Below, one piece after another: positions 46,393 through 61,746 of a stretch of 64,000 nucleotides of DNA. The notes beneath the pieces were generated by a model. The model ran no database searches and was not told the origin of the DNA. It was given only the letters and a program-made list of their open reading frames with translations. The DNA is taken from contig MU277703.1 of assembly GCA_022385805.1 (NCBI GenBank), positions 1-64,000 of the forward strand, read 5' to 3'. Position 1 is the first letter of the stretch; every line of letters starts with the position of its first letter. This DNA comes from Pilatotrama ljubarskyi (lineage: Eukaryota; Basidiomycota; Agaricomycetes; Polyporales; Polyporaceae). Position numbers and translations under genes: made by a program.

Positions 46393-48211
46393 TCAATCGT
46401 CGTCATCGCATCCCCAACCATATCGGGGGAGTGGAAGTCCCACCAGCATGAATATACATGACAAAATCGTGAAGATGGCGTAGACGCCATATCCGCCAAG
46501 CCAATTACGATCCAGGGATAGCGCGAATAGAGAGGTCGATCCGGCTGGGCCGATAGCGCGGACGACGGACGCGGCAAGTTGCGCAAAACCATTCGTCGCC
46601 CCCAAGGATCTTCGGCTGGGAGCAGCGCTCGTTACAAACATGAAACAACATCCTATGGCGAACGACCACTTGTCATGAGCTGCGGCAGGAAGCATTCACT
46701 CATGACACTTACCGTAAGCCATATCCATCACTACGGAGAGGGCGAGCTGGAGGACGATCAGCGCCCAGAGCAGGGCTGATGATCCGCCGTGCTTGACGAC
46801 GATGTTCATGGCGGGAAACAAGAGATACAGGGGAACAAACATCGACATGCCGACCTGGAGGACACGCTTCTGACCCCACCAGCTAACAAATTTAGCGAAG
46901 TAGAGCGCCTGGAAGATGCCATCCATGACCCCAAAGGAACCAAGGATGATACCGATGGTAGACGGAGGCAGGCCGAGCCCTCCCAGCTCTACGGGCGTGG
47001 AGAAGAAGAGGGGTTGTATGGCTCGATACGCGATCTCCAGGAATGCCAGGGAGGCGTAGTTCGTTACCGACCATAGAACTGGCCGCGTGAGCACTGAACG
47101 GAGAGATGGCGCGTCGCATCGGGTGTCGAGGGCGCCGCAATCATCGCTAAACCTCACGCTCTTTTTGGAGGGCTTCTTGTTGACCGTCTATAGTTCTGAG
47201 CATAAGCTATACCGTCGATATACGTAACACTGATACGTACCTCGTGGAGGAACGCCGCGGCAACAATAAATATCGTAGCTGATACAAGCGCGGACGCAGC
47301 GCAAGGTAGGAAATAAGGATAGTATTGCCAGAAGGGACCGGCGAATAGAGCGGGCCATCTGTCGTGGGGCTTTGCCAGTTGTCCTCCTATCAAAGGCCTG
47401 CAAATTACTTAGACACTGCTTGGCACTATAGCAGCTCGGAACTGCGGACAATGACATACCCGATTGTCCCCCCGATGGACCACATTACAGGCATGAACGC
47501 GAAGCCTTGGGCCATATTCGTCGAATCGGTGAGCTCTGTTGCGGTGCACTTATGAGTATGTCCTTGACGAGCCTGCCTGGGTAATCTCGTACCTGCCATC
47601 ATGCTCTTGATGACGCCGATGTTGCCATTTAGCATACCCACCATACAACGGCTATGAGGTGCTGAATCAATGCTATGCGAAGCACTTCGGAAGTTGATTT
47701 CTCACCTGACCACTAGTGCGGTGAATGTTTTCGAGAGTCCAAAGCACACCATAGAAATACAGAGACCCCCGACTCCCGTAAGCAGGACGGGTTTGCGTCC
47801 GATACGATCCGAGATTCGGGACCACTGCATGATGAACATGGCTTCCGTAGCGAAGAACAGCGATTCCTAAGGGCACGTAAGCAATGATACCGACGTCCAA
47901 TCCGGGGCGTACTCACGATCAAACCGGCATAGTATCCGACCTTCTTTTCGTCGCCTCCAGTGATATCCAGCTCGCTCACAAGCTACGAGACTATGAGTGA
48001 AGGTCATTCCGAGTCTCTGTTGTCCACGCACCTGGTTGATGAATGGATAGATGCACTGCGAGGTGATCGGTTCCGCCAATTGCATGAGCAGCAGAACAAA
48101 TATCTGCAACGTCGGCAACGGAGTGGGAGTTTTCATGGGCTTCCGCTCCGGGGACGCGAGCAACGCAGTCTCCTCGTCGGGCTGGCGATCACCATCCTGT
48201 GCTCTGCGCAT
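46393..48211 (-). CDS. MFS transporter (DHA1/tetracycline-resistance-like)
   Basis: Proton-coupled transporter of the major facilitator superfamily. The start ATG 48209-48211 gives a short soluble N-terminus (MRRAQDGDRQPDEETALLAS), then the first helix (LPTLQIFVLLLMQLAEPI). After short introns come LDITGGDEKKVGYYAGLI, the helix with FFATEAMFIMQWSRIS and the motif A loop DRIGRKPVLLTG, then CMVGMLNGNIGVIKSMMAEL and GFAFMPVMWSIGGTIGRPLI. The cytoplasmic loop is Lys/Ser-rich (ETVNKKPSKKSV). The second half has LGLPPSTIGIILGSFGVMDG and ends in IFTILSCIFMLVGLPLPRYG with an acidic DDDD tail. About 12 helices are expected. Relatives in fungi are usually annotated as drug or zinc-induced-facilitator-like transporters; substrate is unknown. 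Confidence 0.9.
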
Positions 48212-49100
48212 CCCAAGGACGACTGGAAAGGAGGCGGAGGTGCGGGTCAGGACGACATCCTACCACATAGCTGGAGGTCCTTTATCAGCCCCCGCATACT
48301 GTCACAGAAAGAGGTTCCAGACCTTCTCACCCATATCGCCAGGAAGCAGAAGTCCCGGAATGCTGCACATCCAATGACCCTCGCGCCACAGGCTCTCACA
48401 CAGGCGGATCGCGTCCCGTCCGCGTTACATGAACCGCTATCCAGACACGTAAAGTTCGTATCATCCTTTTGGCGGGATCAGGCCCACAGGCGGGTGCCTC
48501 GATTCGACACGCGAAAAATCGATGTCGATCGATGGGCGAAATGGCCGGAGCCCAATGGCCCAAAGGCCGCCCGTCAAAGACAAGCCAAGCGCTGCAAGTC
48601 ATGAGAGGCGGTCTCGGGTGCATAGGCGCATTTTACGTGCTCAAGTCCAAAGTGTTCTGGATCATCAGGACAATTTAAGTAACGATCAGCTGCGACGATG
48701 TGGATGAGTTCCTTTCCGGAGATGATGGTGGTTGGGAGCTACGTAGTCGCGAAGCCAGCAAGCGCTGGCGTTAATATCCTCGTCTCGGCCCGGACTTCGT
48801 GGCCATTCAGCGTATGCCCAGTACGTAGCCAGGTGCTCAGTGAGTATGGGGTAGGTTCACTCCCAGCTTATAGAAACGCAGATCGCATTTTCTACGCTAG
48901 AAGAACGACGTACGAGTATGACCCTCTTCGGCCGTCCTGAACGGACTGTGGCGCGCTGGCGACAGTCACCTGTATCAGCTCACGCGACAACCCGTACAAA
49001 AGGCACTCTCTATTCTCTCGTATTCTAAATGCCCCGCTACTATACAAAGTTACGTACGTCTGCTATGCCAATCCACATCCGAGATCACAGGAGTATACCA
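48212..49100. other. Intergenic region
   Basis: 890 bp between the MFS gene start and the AlaRS 3' end. No gene seen; it should include the MFS promoter. Confidence 0.5.
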
Positions 49101-52719
<3,619 letters not shown>

Positions 52720-53399
52720 CGACCTGACTCGCACTGATCAAAAAGTCGCGGCGGGGTCACGTGCGTGGTGTAGTCCTCCTGAACGCGCTCGCCTGCGCGT
52801 GCTCTCGCGTCTTCCTTCCCGACCACCGCCATCACCGTTCGGTGTCTGTGTTGGCTTGGCTTCGTCTCTTTCCAGGCATCTGGTACTTGTATCTCCTGGT
52901 GGCTCACACGATCATGGTAGTTGAACCGCTAAGACTGTTTCTTGGACGGTATGTCTGGACTCGATAATGAACTGAACAGACATCGTTTGCAGGCCGATGC
53001 ACGCATGTTGTCCCAGGACTACTCTTCATAGAGTACCGTCGGTACTGAGGCAATCATGCCGACCAGTGATGTCTTGTGACTAGCATATTGATTTAGGGTA
53101 AGACGTCGGCGCTGCCTCGGGACCGTTCTGTGCATTTACTTCCGAGACAATTGCGGTACGCAAAGGTCAAGATTAGACGAAGATACATTTCACGTCGAGC
53201 ATGCTCCATGAGAGCAGAAACACGCAGGCGCCTCCTCGTCCTCACGAAAGAAAGTAAACTACACTAACATACACTCCCAGGTACACAGCAAGTACAGCGA
53301 TCATGAAACGGTCATAGCAAATCGTAACGAGATATCCTGCTCTGTATACGTTAGGTTGAGGACTGAAACACACTGCGGACAGGATACTCACCAACTCAA
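52720..53399. other. Intergenic region
   Basis: 680 bp between AlaRS 5' end and the small secreted-protein gene 3' end. No gene seen. Confidence 0.5.
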
Positions 53400-53760
53400 T
53401 CATGACACCTCGAAGTCGCGCGCGTGCCGACGCGCCGGCACGTTCGTCACGATGGGCTTAAACTGCGTCTTCGTCTGGACCGCCGTCCAAGTGATCGGGT
53501 ACGTCGTCTCCCACTCGTATGGCGCGACTGTTGTCCAGATCTGGTCGATGCGGGTCGCGGTGAACGTGTTGGTCTCCACCACAGTCGCAGTAGGCACCCA
53601 GATCGTAGTGGGGTGCTGGACAGTGATGCGGGTCAGCATTGTTTTGCCAAGCGGGGAGACGAGGGCAACGTACCGCCTCCTGCTGTTGCTCCTCTGCACA
53701 GACACCAAGAACACTGACTAGGGCAACGCCGGCAAAGGTGAGGATGGCCTTGAGCTGCAT
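53400..53760 (-). CDS. Small secreted protein, 100 residues, Thr-rich
   Basis: Two exons split by a 58 bp GT-AG intron in phase 0 give exactly 100 codons and a TGA at 53400-53402. A clear signal peptide (MQLKAILTFAGVALVSVLGV, then CAEE) is followed by the mature region, rich in Thr, Val, Trp and Tyr with an alternating pattern (TTIWVPTATVVETNTFTATR, ETTYPITWTAVQTKTQF). That suggests beta strands, and no Cys is seen after the signal. There is a dibasic-type site RRHAR near the end. I do not recognise a family; small secreted proteins of this type are common in wood-decay and symbiotic fungi. A TATA box lies about 90 bp upstream. Confidence 0.72.
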
Positions 53761-53850
53761 GGCGGGGGGTGTTTCGAGTTGCAGAGAGCTAGGATGAGCG
53801 AGTAGCTTGTCTGAGCTGAAACTGCTGTCCTGCTGCATTCCGCCCCACCC

Positions 53851-53858
53851 ATATATAC
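53851..53858 (-). promoter_or_regulatory. TATA box
   Basis: Minus strand reads gtatatat about 90 bp upstream of the small secreted-protein ATG (53760). Confidence 0.55.
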
Positions 53859-56451
53859 ATTCTCTGTCCGTAGCCAGAGCGCGCGTCATATGGCACCCGC
53901 GCCTGAAGATCTGACCAAACGAACTCGATGCGCGTTCGCGACCGCGTCAGCGCGGTTGTGCAATCGCACTTGCATCATAACCGCGTGCATGCCCAATTTT
54001 GGGCAAAAAGCCCTCACGGCTTACGTGAAAGGTCGGAGGTTCGTCGCTACCAGCGTCGTTGCCACTCCGCGCGCGCTGTCGCGCGTTCATTCCTCTGCAT
54101 TCTACTGATCAGTCTGAATAAACCGACCGAATATGCTTGACATGTCCAGGTCCTCGCCCTGAGCTGAATGTTGCACCGGACGCCGCTGCTGCACCATGTG
54201 GCAGGCGAAAAATAGCCGAGGATTTGCACGCGGGTCACACCGCTCGGAGGGCGGCGCTTGGATTTCCTCCGCTAGAAGCTGTGGCAGCGAACGCGCAGCT
54301 TCGACAGTGGTCACGCCGCGCGGCGCCTCCGTCGCCGTCCTCCATTGCCTCCGCTGCTCAATAGCTCGTCTGAGTGCTCACTCCGAAGATGAGCAGCGAT
54401 TCCTGCGACCGGTCAGCCTCCCCCGGCCTGGGTACGGCATCGACGACCTGGCTCGCGGGCCCCGTGGGGGCGCGTTGGCCGAGCTAGGGGATGCTCCAAA
54501 GCGATGTCCTTTGTTGCCTTCAGCGGCTGACCACATGAGCTGAAGCTTCTAAGGCAGAAGGTCTGTCAGCGCGACTTTGGCATTGCAATAGGCTTCCGGG
54601 CCTGATCAACCTCGTACGGATTGAGGAACAGACTCTGGAGACCGGTCTGCGGGACCCCACCAAACGGCAACGCGTGCACCGCGCATACAATCGTCGTTCT
54701 CTGCGCATGTGCTGAGTCGCTACAGACCGCTGCGAGTACGTGGAACGTACTGCAGCCAAGCCAAGCCTGATCTTTGCCTATCGCGCAAGTTCATTGCGAA
54801 CTTGCGAGATGCGGCGCGCAAAAGTGCACCGCGAGGACACTGCGATGTCGTCGCCCTTGGCCCGCGCCCGGGGTTGATGGAAGCCATCGGGAGCAGCCCT
54901 ACTGTATTCATTTGATAAGATAAGATAATGCGAGGCACCGTAGAGCTCTAAGGTAACTTCGACAGAATCCAAAGAGCTCACTTGGCAGGCCTCGAACGAG
55001 AGCGTCATACGATTCTGCGGGGTGGTCGCATACGTTCGGCGGCCCGTGCTCAGAGCACCTGCTCTACGAAGAAACCTTGCGATGGTGGCATCGGGACGGA
55101 GCATGGCCACCAGAACCGGTCGCGGCGCTTTTCCAGCGGAACCACGAGAAGCTGCTGAATTGCCTAGGTGCCACTGGAGGTTAGCGGAGATGCACGAACG
55201 TGAGGAGCAGTACGTACTCAGTACCCTTCATGTGTTTCAAGCAATGACGTCTCCATCTTGGTAAGGCCGCCTGGCAAAAAGTAAACGTTGCCTACGCGAC
55301 AGCAAAGTGCCTCACAGTTGACACAGTCATCCTAACGCGCTTGAAGTGCGTAAGACTGCTGCGTACAACGATGTCAGCCATGAGCGGCGCAACAGATTTC
55401 GCAAGGATCTTACGGTGTGTTTCCCGGAACATGCTGAGACCGCGCGTATTTCCCTGATGCGCGGTCTGTCCACCTCGCAGTGTTGGTAAGCGAATATCGC
55501 TCTCGAGCACTCTCGCGAGCCTCGGTCGGCGCCGGCGTCGAACAAACACCAAGCACATCACTGGACTCCACATCCATCTGATCACAGCGGTGGTTTTTCT
55601 CGTCTCTCGACGTCCTTCTAATCTCTCGCACCCGAGAGCTTGAAGGACGAAATACTCCCATGGACCACCGACAGCTCCAAGTCGACATCGCCCCAGGACG
55701 ACATTGCCGCAACTCGACGCCGAGCTACTCCGAGGCTCGCCTCTCGAAAGATTGAGAAGAAAGGTACTGCGGCCCCCGCGACTGCGCATGGCACGAGACG
55801 CGATCCGAGGCGGTGGTCCAATGTCTCCGCTGCCACCAACATGGTTAGCCTCCGACCGTCGGACAACATGTACAGACGGTGACATTTCTGTCAGATCGCA
55901 GAAGACGCATGTTCAAAAAACCAGAAGAGTGTGGGCGGAGGGTACTTGGGAGCTCAATGATGGAAACATGTCCCACAGCTGCACATCTGTTTGAAAGTGA
56001 CTGTTTAGCGAGGTCGGAGACCTCCGGCGGGCGGTACTCACTGACTTGCAGTGATCAGCCCTGCAAACGCGATCGGTGCGACGCACGGTCGAGAGTCGAG
56101 ACATTTGTGCGGTCACGCCTTGGGTGACGCGACCCCGTGCCGGTGACTCCCGCGTAACCGACGTACCTTCGAGAAAGGCTGCTCTGTGGACGGCGGCGTG
56201 AGCGGTATGACAGAAGCAAGAAAATGACCATATAACATCGTGATGAGGTCGTAAAGCATGGGGTATGTGACATGAAGCATATGTGCATGTGGTATCAGGG
56301 CGGCGACCATAGCGCCTTCCGACATTCCCTATCAACCAGGTCAGCGGCAGTGTCAAACGGGACAGGGGGAACGCCGAGCACGGAAACGTACGATATTACA
56401 ACGATCTATAGTTCAGTCCAACCAAGCGCGATGATCAGTCTTTAACCCAGT
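53859..56451. other. Gene-poor region, possible relics
   Basis: 2.6 kb without a supported gene. Minus-strand pieces at 55292-55885 (containing LSMFRETHRKILAKSVAPLM) and at 56113-56325 (containing AHMLHVTYPMLYDLITMLYG, hydrophobic) look more protein-like than their surroundings, but they do not join into a recognisable product. They may be exons of a gene I could not resolve or relics. Confidence 0.4.
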
Positions 56452-57836
56452 CTATATCTTCCCTCGTAGGAGGCCTTTCAACGTCTTGCCAAAGTTCTTG
56501 ACCTTCGCGCGCATCGACGCCTCGGGCTTCATCTCGTGGAATGTAAAGTCGGATGGCGCGCCGTCCATCGACCGACTCCGCGCCAGGTCCATGCGCAGCT
56601 CCGTCTCCCCACTCACGGAGAACCCGCTCGCGGACGGCGGGAACAGGACTGGGCGCGAGAATGCCGCGACGCTCAGATACGAGCGACCGAGCGAGTTGAA
56701 GCGAGGTATGTCGAGCGAGCGCGTCCCGCGCTCCAGAATGGCTGTTTGGAACGCCGCGTCGACGCTCCCGATGCTCGGAGCAGGACTCGCGGGGCGAGAC
56801 ATGTTCTTGCGGATCGCGGTGTAGAGGGGTCGTTGTGGATGTCCGAGCGGGATCGTGTCCGGATCCGAGATGGGCGGCGGAGAGCTGAAACGCACCGAAT
56901 GCGCCTTGGGCCGCGGGGAGGCCGCGGGCGATGGCGCAGTCTCCGAGCGTCGATGAGTCGCCGTCGAGCCCGAGGTGGTGGCGCGTCGTCGGAGAGAGCA
57001 CGACGAGCGCTGTCTGAGGACCGACATGCGGCGTTTCCGGCGTAATGATGGGCTCTGGGGTAGCGGAGACGGGGATGGGGACGGAGACGGAGACAGGGAG
57101 GCAGAATGCGGGGTACGATGCTCACTGTGTTCCGTCAGGTCATTGTGGCGGTTGGACATTCGTAACGGGGTCGTGCAAGGGCGTGAGGTTCGTGTCGATG
57201 ACGGCGTCGATGGAGGCTTGCGCGAGTTTGTTATTGTCCCTCGTTCGAGGTTCTCCAGGTTCTCCAGGTGCGTCGCAGCGATCTCGTCGAGGAAGGGCTG
57301 CAGAGATGTATCCTGCACGAAACCAGCCCATGTCAGTTCGGACACGAGAACAAGAGGGAACATGTGGGGCTAGTTACCGTTGTCGCGGTAGCAACGACGT
57401 CGGCCGCAGAGTACAGGACTGCGTTGCGATGCCTGCGGCGGACGCGGTCGACGGCGGCGAGTTCAGGTTCACAGGCGCCCTCGGGTAGATCCCCGAGAAC
57501 ACTCTCTTCACATCGGCTAGCGCGAGGAGCGTGGGATGACGTCGCTCCGTGTGGGCCTCGCTCGTCGCCGCCCCCGCCCTCCCCGCCGCCACGCGCCCGC
57601 CTCTCCATGCGCGCAAGCTGCATCTTCTGCGCGTCGTTCAGCAGCGTCGGGGAACTCAGGCGCCGGCGGACGACCGCGACTAGCGCCGCGACCTCGCAGC
57701 GGCACAAGCACCACGGACAAAGCTCGCACAGGACGTTGGGGAAGTGGCACGCTTGGCAGACGAACAGCGGCCGGTTCTCAGGCGCGAGCTTCAAGCATGG
57801 GAGCGAGTCGCACCTCCTTGGCTGTTTCGCCGGCTG
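56452..57836 (-). CDS. Unrecognised protein with Cys-rich N-terminus and Ser/Pro-rich body
   Basis: Two exons are clear. The upstream exon carries a compact Cys-rich segment: CDSLPC, then FVCQACHFPNVLCELCPWCL and CRC, spacing that suggests a zinc-binding knuckle. It is followed by a helix-like VAALVAVVRRRLSSPTLLND and a Gly/Arg-rich linker. An intron near 57315-57380 joins VATATT to the exon starting DTSLQPFLDEIAATHLENLE. The body is Ser/Pro/Arg-rich, with a (Ser-Pro)n run encoded near 57061-57095, and the C-terminus is ordered and basic (EASMRAKVKNFGKTLKGLLR), ending GKI, TAG 56452-56454. I could not fix the 5' end: no ATG precedes the Cys-rich part in frame before an apparent intron boundary at 57837, so at least one more 5' exon lies further up. 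Function is unknown. Confidence 0.6.
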
Positions 57837-59238
57837 CTGTCAGTCTCGTGCGGGCAGACGGGGCTCGACAAGGTGAGTCTACGAACGTGTTTGCGTTTAC
57901 TGGGCTCTCTCAGCAGGATCCGGGGACGCTGGGGAGGCGCGGAGGCTGTCATCGCATGCGCGAGGGTCGTGAGTCTCGTGAGTGGCACAAGGGGGCCGGG
58001 GGTCGTCAGGGTCGTCAGGACAGCAGGAGATAGCGGGACTCAGCAAGGAGGACTCGAGACGATGGGTATACGATAGGCAAGAAAGCGGGGAGAAAGAGGG
58101 AGAAAGAGAGAGGGCCGCAAGGGGCGCAAGGACGCACGGCAACGCCGTCGCGCTGTGGGGTGAAACGCGGATTCTCAACGAGGCTGCCAGCCAAGGGATG
58201 CTGCGTGTCGACGTCGGCACGGACAGCGGTCGCTCGCTGCACGTCTCGACGCCTGAGAACAACCCTGAAGCCCTCAAAGACCGCCATGCTTCCGACCATG
58301 AGCTTGCAACGAGTGTCTTGAGAAAGCACGAGCCCTCCACGCACTGGTCACGACCGCTGCGGCGAGGCAATAGTGAGGGTGGCTCTCAGGAAACCGGCTC
58401 CGGGACCGACGCGCCGAGACCCCTACTCCAGGTGGCTGTGCCTCTCAGGCACACTACTCTAGTGCGGGGACCTGCCGATTTCTGACTGACGGTTCCAAGA
58501 CCTGGCAAGAGGACGACCGTGACGAGCTTTGGAACGACTTGTCCAAGAGGGTGGCGTGTATGTATTGCAATCCCGGTCGGGAGTGTAAGTACCCTTTGTT
58601 GAATGGCAAAATTGTCATTTGAGGGACCCGGTGGTGGCAGACGATGGTAGGTAGGTGCAGTACAGCGCGCGGGTTACGTTCCTAAGCTGCGGCGTACGCA
58701 AGCTAGAGATGAGTCCGGAGACTGAAAGGAGGGTACTACATGGCGTGGTCATTATGCAGTATCTCTTCCCTCGCGGAAGAGCGGATTCTCAGAACTCGGC
58801 TGACTAACCCAACGGTTCTGGAGGTCCGCTGGGTGTGGGCTTTGCGTCTGATCAAAGCTGACACGAGTGTCGTATCAACCTGCACCATGAGCCGCACGTC
58901 CCTATGCTGTACGGTCCCAGGAGGGTTCGGAGACCTCTCGAGCTCTGCGCATAGTATTGTCAGTCACCAAAAACCGGCGTCTAGGCTCACCAGGATGAGA
59001 AGTCTCAACAATTCCTCACTTGCAGGGCAGATATGCGGGTTTAGACCTCGCAGTCAGTGGTATACTTAGAAGCTCACCGAGCGACCCCTCAGGGTGAGAA
59101 GAATGCAATGCGATGATATTATGCGATGTCAAAAGGTCCAAGCAAACCCAATGCAAACACGCGTTCGTCCGTCTCCGCCCTCTCCGCCCGCGGTCCAACG
59201 GCGAGCACAGGCGGCCAACTGCAATACAGACCCTGCGA
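57837..59238. other. Intergenic region
   Basis: 1.4 kb with no gene I can support, except that the missing 5' exon and promoter of the Cys-rich protein gene should lie in its left part (a minus-strand frame at 57791-57988 is a candidate). The right end is 3' flank of the RING-like gene. Confidence 0.45.
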
Positions 59239-61229
59239 TTACACAAACAGAGCGATCGGTCCGCGCCCCTCGTCGTTCGTCCAGACGCCATCCACGCGGA
59301 CGCTGTAATGCACGCACCCGCACCCGGCCACGGGGCACCTCCACTCATGCTCAGCCTCGATGACCGGCTTTCGCTCGACCTTCGCCCTGCCCTTACCTTT
59401 CCCCTTCGCACGACTTCTCGGACCCTGCCCCTGGCGAGCAGACGGTGACGGGACGCCCAAGTGCCTGCCTCCGCGGCGAGGCGAACTCATTATACCTCCG
59501 GTCGACCACCCATCTTCCGCCGGCGTCACATGCGCGGAGGCGCCTGGCCCGCCGGAAGAGGAGGGAGATACGTCGGCAGCAGCGCGGGTGCGGGACCGCA
59601 GGCGTGACCGGATCGAGTTGTCTTCTTCGGGCTCGGCAGGGGCTGCGAAGGTTGGACGCTTGGGGGGCCCCTCTCGCTCGAGCGGCTCGACCGCTTTCCG
59701 CTTGCCCTTCCTGTCCTGGACCGCTGCTGGGGCCTGGTCTCCTGCGACCGGCGCATCCGCGGGCTGCGTATCCGCTCGCGCTTTGCCTTTGCCTTTGTCG
59801 CTGGATGCAGCGGCCTCGTCTGGAGGCTCGATCGACACCGGTGCCGCAGGTAAGTCAGGGGGTACCATCAGCTCCGCGACACACTTCCCATCGAGCATGT
59901 GCCCACAGCGGAGAGCCCATACCCTCCGCATCTTCGCGTCCTCTGGCGAAGAGCCATCTGCGGGAGCCAAAACTAGCGGGTCGAGACAGCGGGCGCAGAC
60001 GAGGGTCGTCTCGACCGCGGTAGCACTGGAAGAGGCGCTCGCGCCACTACTGGGGCCAGCTACGTCTTCGTCCAGGACGATGACGGTATCCGGGGACGAC
60101 GTCCCCGAGGAGTGTATGGTAGAAGGCTCATCAGGCGCAGCGAAGTCGAATGTGAAGCCCGGCGCCAACTTATGAGGATGAGTATACTCTGGCTTCCACA
60201 GCGGTATCTTCTCTGCAGGTGGCGGAAAACGGCCGGCGGGGCGGATCGCCTCCAGGTGATGGGGTAGGCCAAACCAAGCATCGTCGTTGCCGAAGGGTGA
60301 GAGGAATTCCTCTTCATGGTCCAGAGCAACGTCACTCCAAGACCAGGGAAGCACCCGATGCCTCCACCTCCGTTCGTTGTTCTGGAGACGATCCGCAGCT
60401 TCCGCTTCACCGCCATATCCTGTCACCCTCCTCCATATCTCTGAGAAGCTCGGCAGGAAGCCCCCGTAAGACCTGCCTCGCTCCTGATTCGCACGATTGG
60501 CTTCCTGCAAGGCGTTCTGCCGGTTGAGCGCAATCAAAGCACCACCGAGGCCCATGGAAGGCTGGTGGTGGGATCGAGGGGCGGCGGGCGGTGGTGGGGC
60601 AGCACTCCGTGGAGGCAAGCGAGGAACAGAGGGTAAACGAGCCTCGTAAGGTAGTGGACGGGAGAGCGGGCGTATCGGAGGAGGGACATCGGGGGCTCGT
60701 TCATTTGGTGCACGATAGCGCCTTGGAAAGGAGGCTTGGGAGGCCAAGTGATGTGGTAAGGGGGGCACTCCGGGTGTGTGGCCTCTTTGGGGCGCTGGTG
60801 GCGGTGGGGACATGAGCCGTGAACGGGTTCCTGTGTCATGCCAGTCAGGCAGAACGAAGAATAAAGAAGACCGAAGGGCTTACTAGGTGCTTGCCTGCTC
60901 GAGCTGGAACTTGCCAGTGGCATGTCCTCGTCGCTGTCAAGCACTATGACATTGTCATCCGCGGCCATTGCAGACGGTCCCACTTGGGCGCTACCGCCAC
61001 TGCGGAGCGCTCGTCTGGGTGAGCGACGCCTAAAGCCAGTGAAAGTGACTTCATCGTCGTGGTGATTGTGCGAGGAGGAGCTTGGGCCTGCTGAAGACCT
61101 GGAATGAGGTTGCGAACGAGGGTGTCCACGAAAGCCGGTGAAGACAACGGCGTCTTCCTCAAAAGCGTCGACGTCGATGATTTCTGGGCGGGATGCATGG
61201 GCCGGCTGAGACGCCGTTGCAGTCGCCAT
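59239..61229 (-). CDS. RING-like protein with SUMO-interaction-type motifs
   Basis: Two exons with a 53 bp intron give 645 residues; start ATG 61227-61229 (MATATASQPAHASRPEI). Three acidic hydrophobic motifs of the SUMO-interacting kind are present: EIIDVD (16-21), NVIVLDSDED (93-102) and DTVIVLDED (about 363-371). A CARC pair (394-397) is followed by LRCGHMLDGKC (about 422-432), and the last cysteines come only at RCPVAGCGC (about 613-621). The insertion of some 180 residues between is charged and Pro/Ala-rich, with basic KGKGKA and KGKRK clusters. The set resembles a RING finger opened by an insertion, although the residue pattern is not perfect (Asp where a Cys is usual). A role as a SUMO-targeted ubiquitin ligase in the nucleus is inferred from the motif combination, not proven. 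Similar CGHMLDGKC proteins exist in other basidiomycetes. Confidence 0.75.
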
Positions 61230-61746
61230 CCTTAGCTTGCCAAGGGACGTCAACGACAGTATGGATGTTGCAAAGTAGTCGAAGAAGCGAGAGGACCTGG
61301 AGGACAGTGTTGGGGGCGTAGTGGAGACAGACTGGCGCTGCCTTTGTCGCTGAGCAATCGCCCGTTTTGGACTTCAACCACGTGGTGTTCGGCTGAGGCG
61401 CTGAGAGTACTACTTCCGCGGCGGACGGGCCGCACTCGAGCTCCTCCGTCTCGCGCAGACTCGAATTCAACATTGCAATTCGCAAAGCAGCCGGGTCATC
61501 ACCGCATTGCGCTCCCGCATGGACACGCTTGAACGATTTGAAAGATAGCGGACGAAACCGCTGGTACTACTGCAGTGCGGCATGCTCCTGCACAGGACCC
61601 TCGCACGCAATCATCGACAGTGGCTGATTTCCTCGCGATTGCTGAGCGACTATATCCACATACGTCATCTGATAGTACCAGCCACCTCGCAAGCCCTCTC
61701 TTGCACTGAAACGACACGGAGCGTTCATAGTCACAGCAAGCCCACC
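61230..61746. other. Divergent promoter region, RING-like gene / AKR
   Basis: 517 bp between two divergent starts. A TATA-like word tatatcc at 61651 lies about 95 bp upstream of the AKR ATG. No gene seen. Confidence 0.5.

Noticed and set aside
55292..55885. 197-codon minus-strand frame as a full gene
   Set aside because: Only short stretches look protein-like, overlapping frames are equally open, and no family is recognised.
57061..57095. Purine-rich tandem repeat as a separate element
   Set aside because: It encodes the Ser-Pro run of the gene on the minus strand and needs no other explanation.
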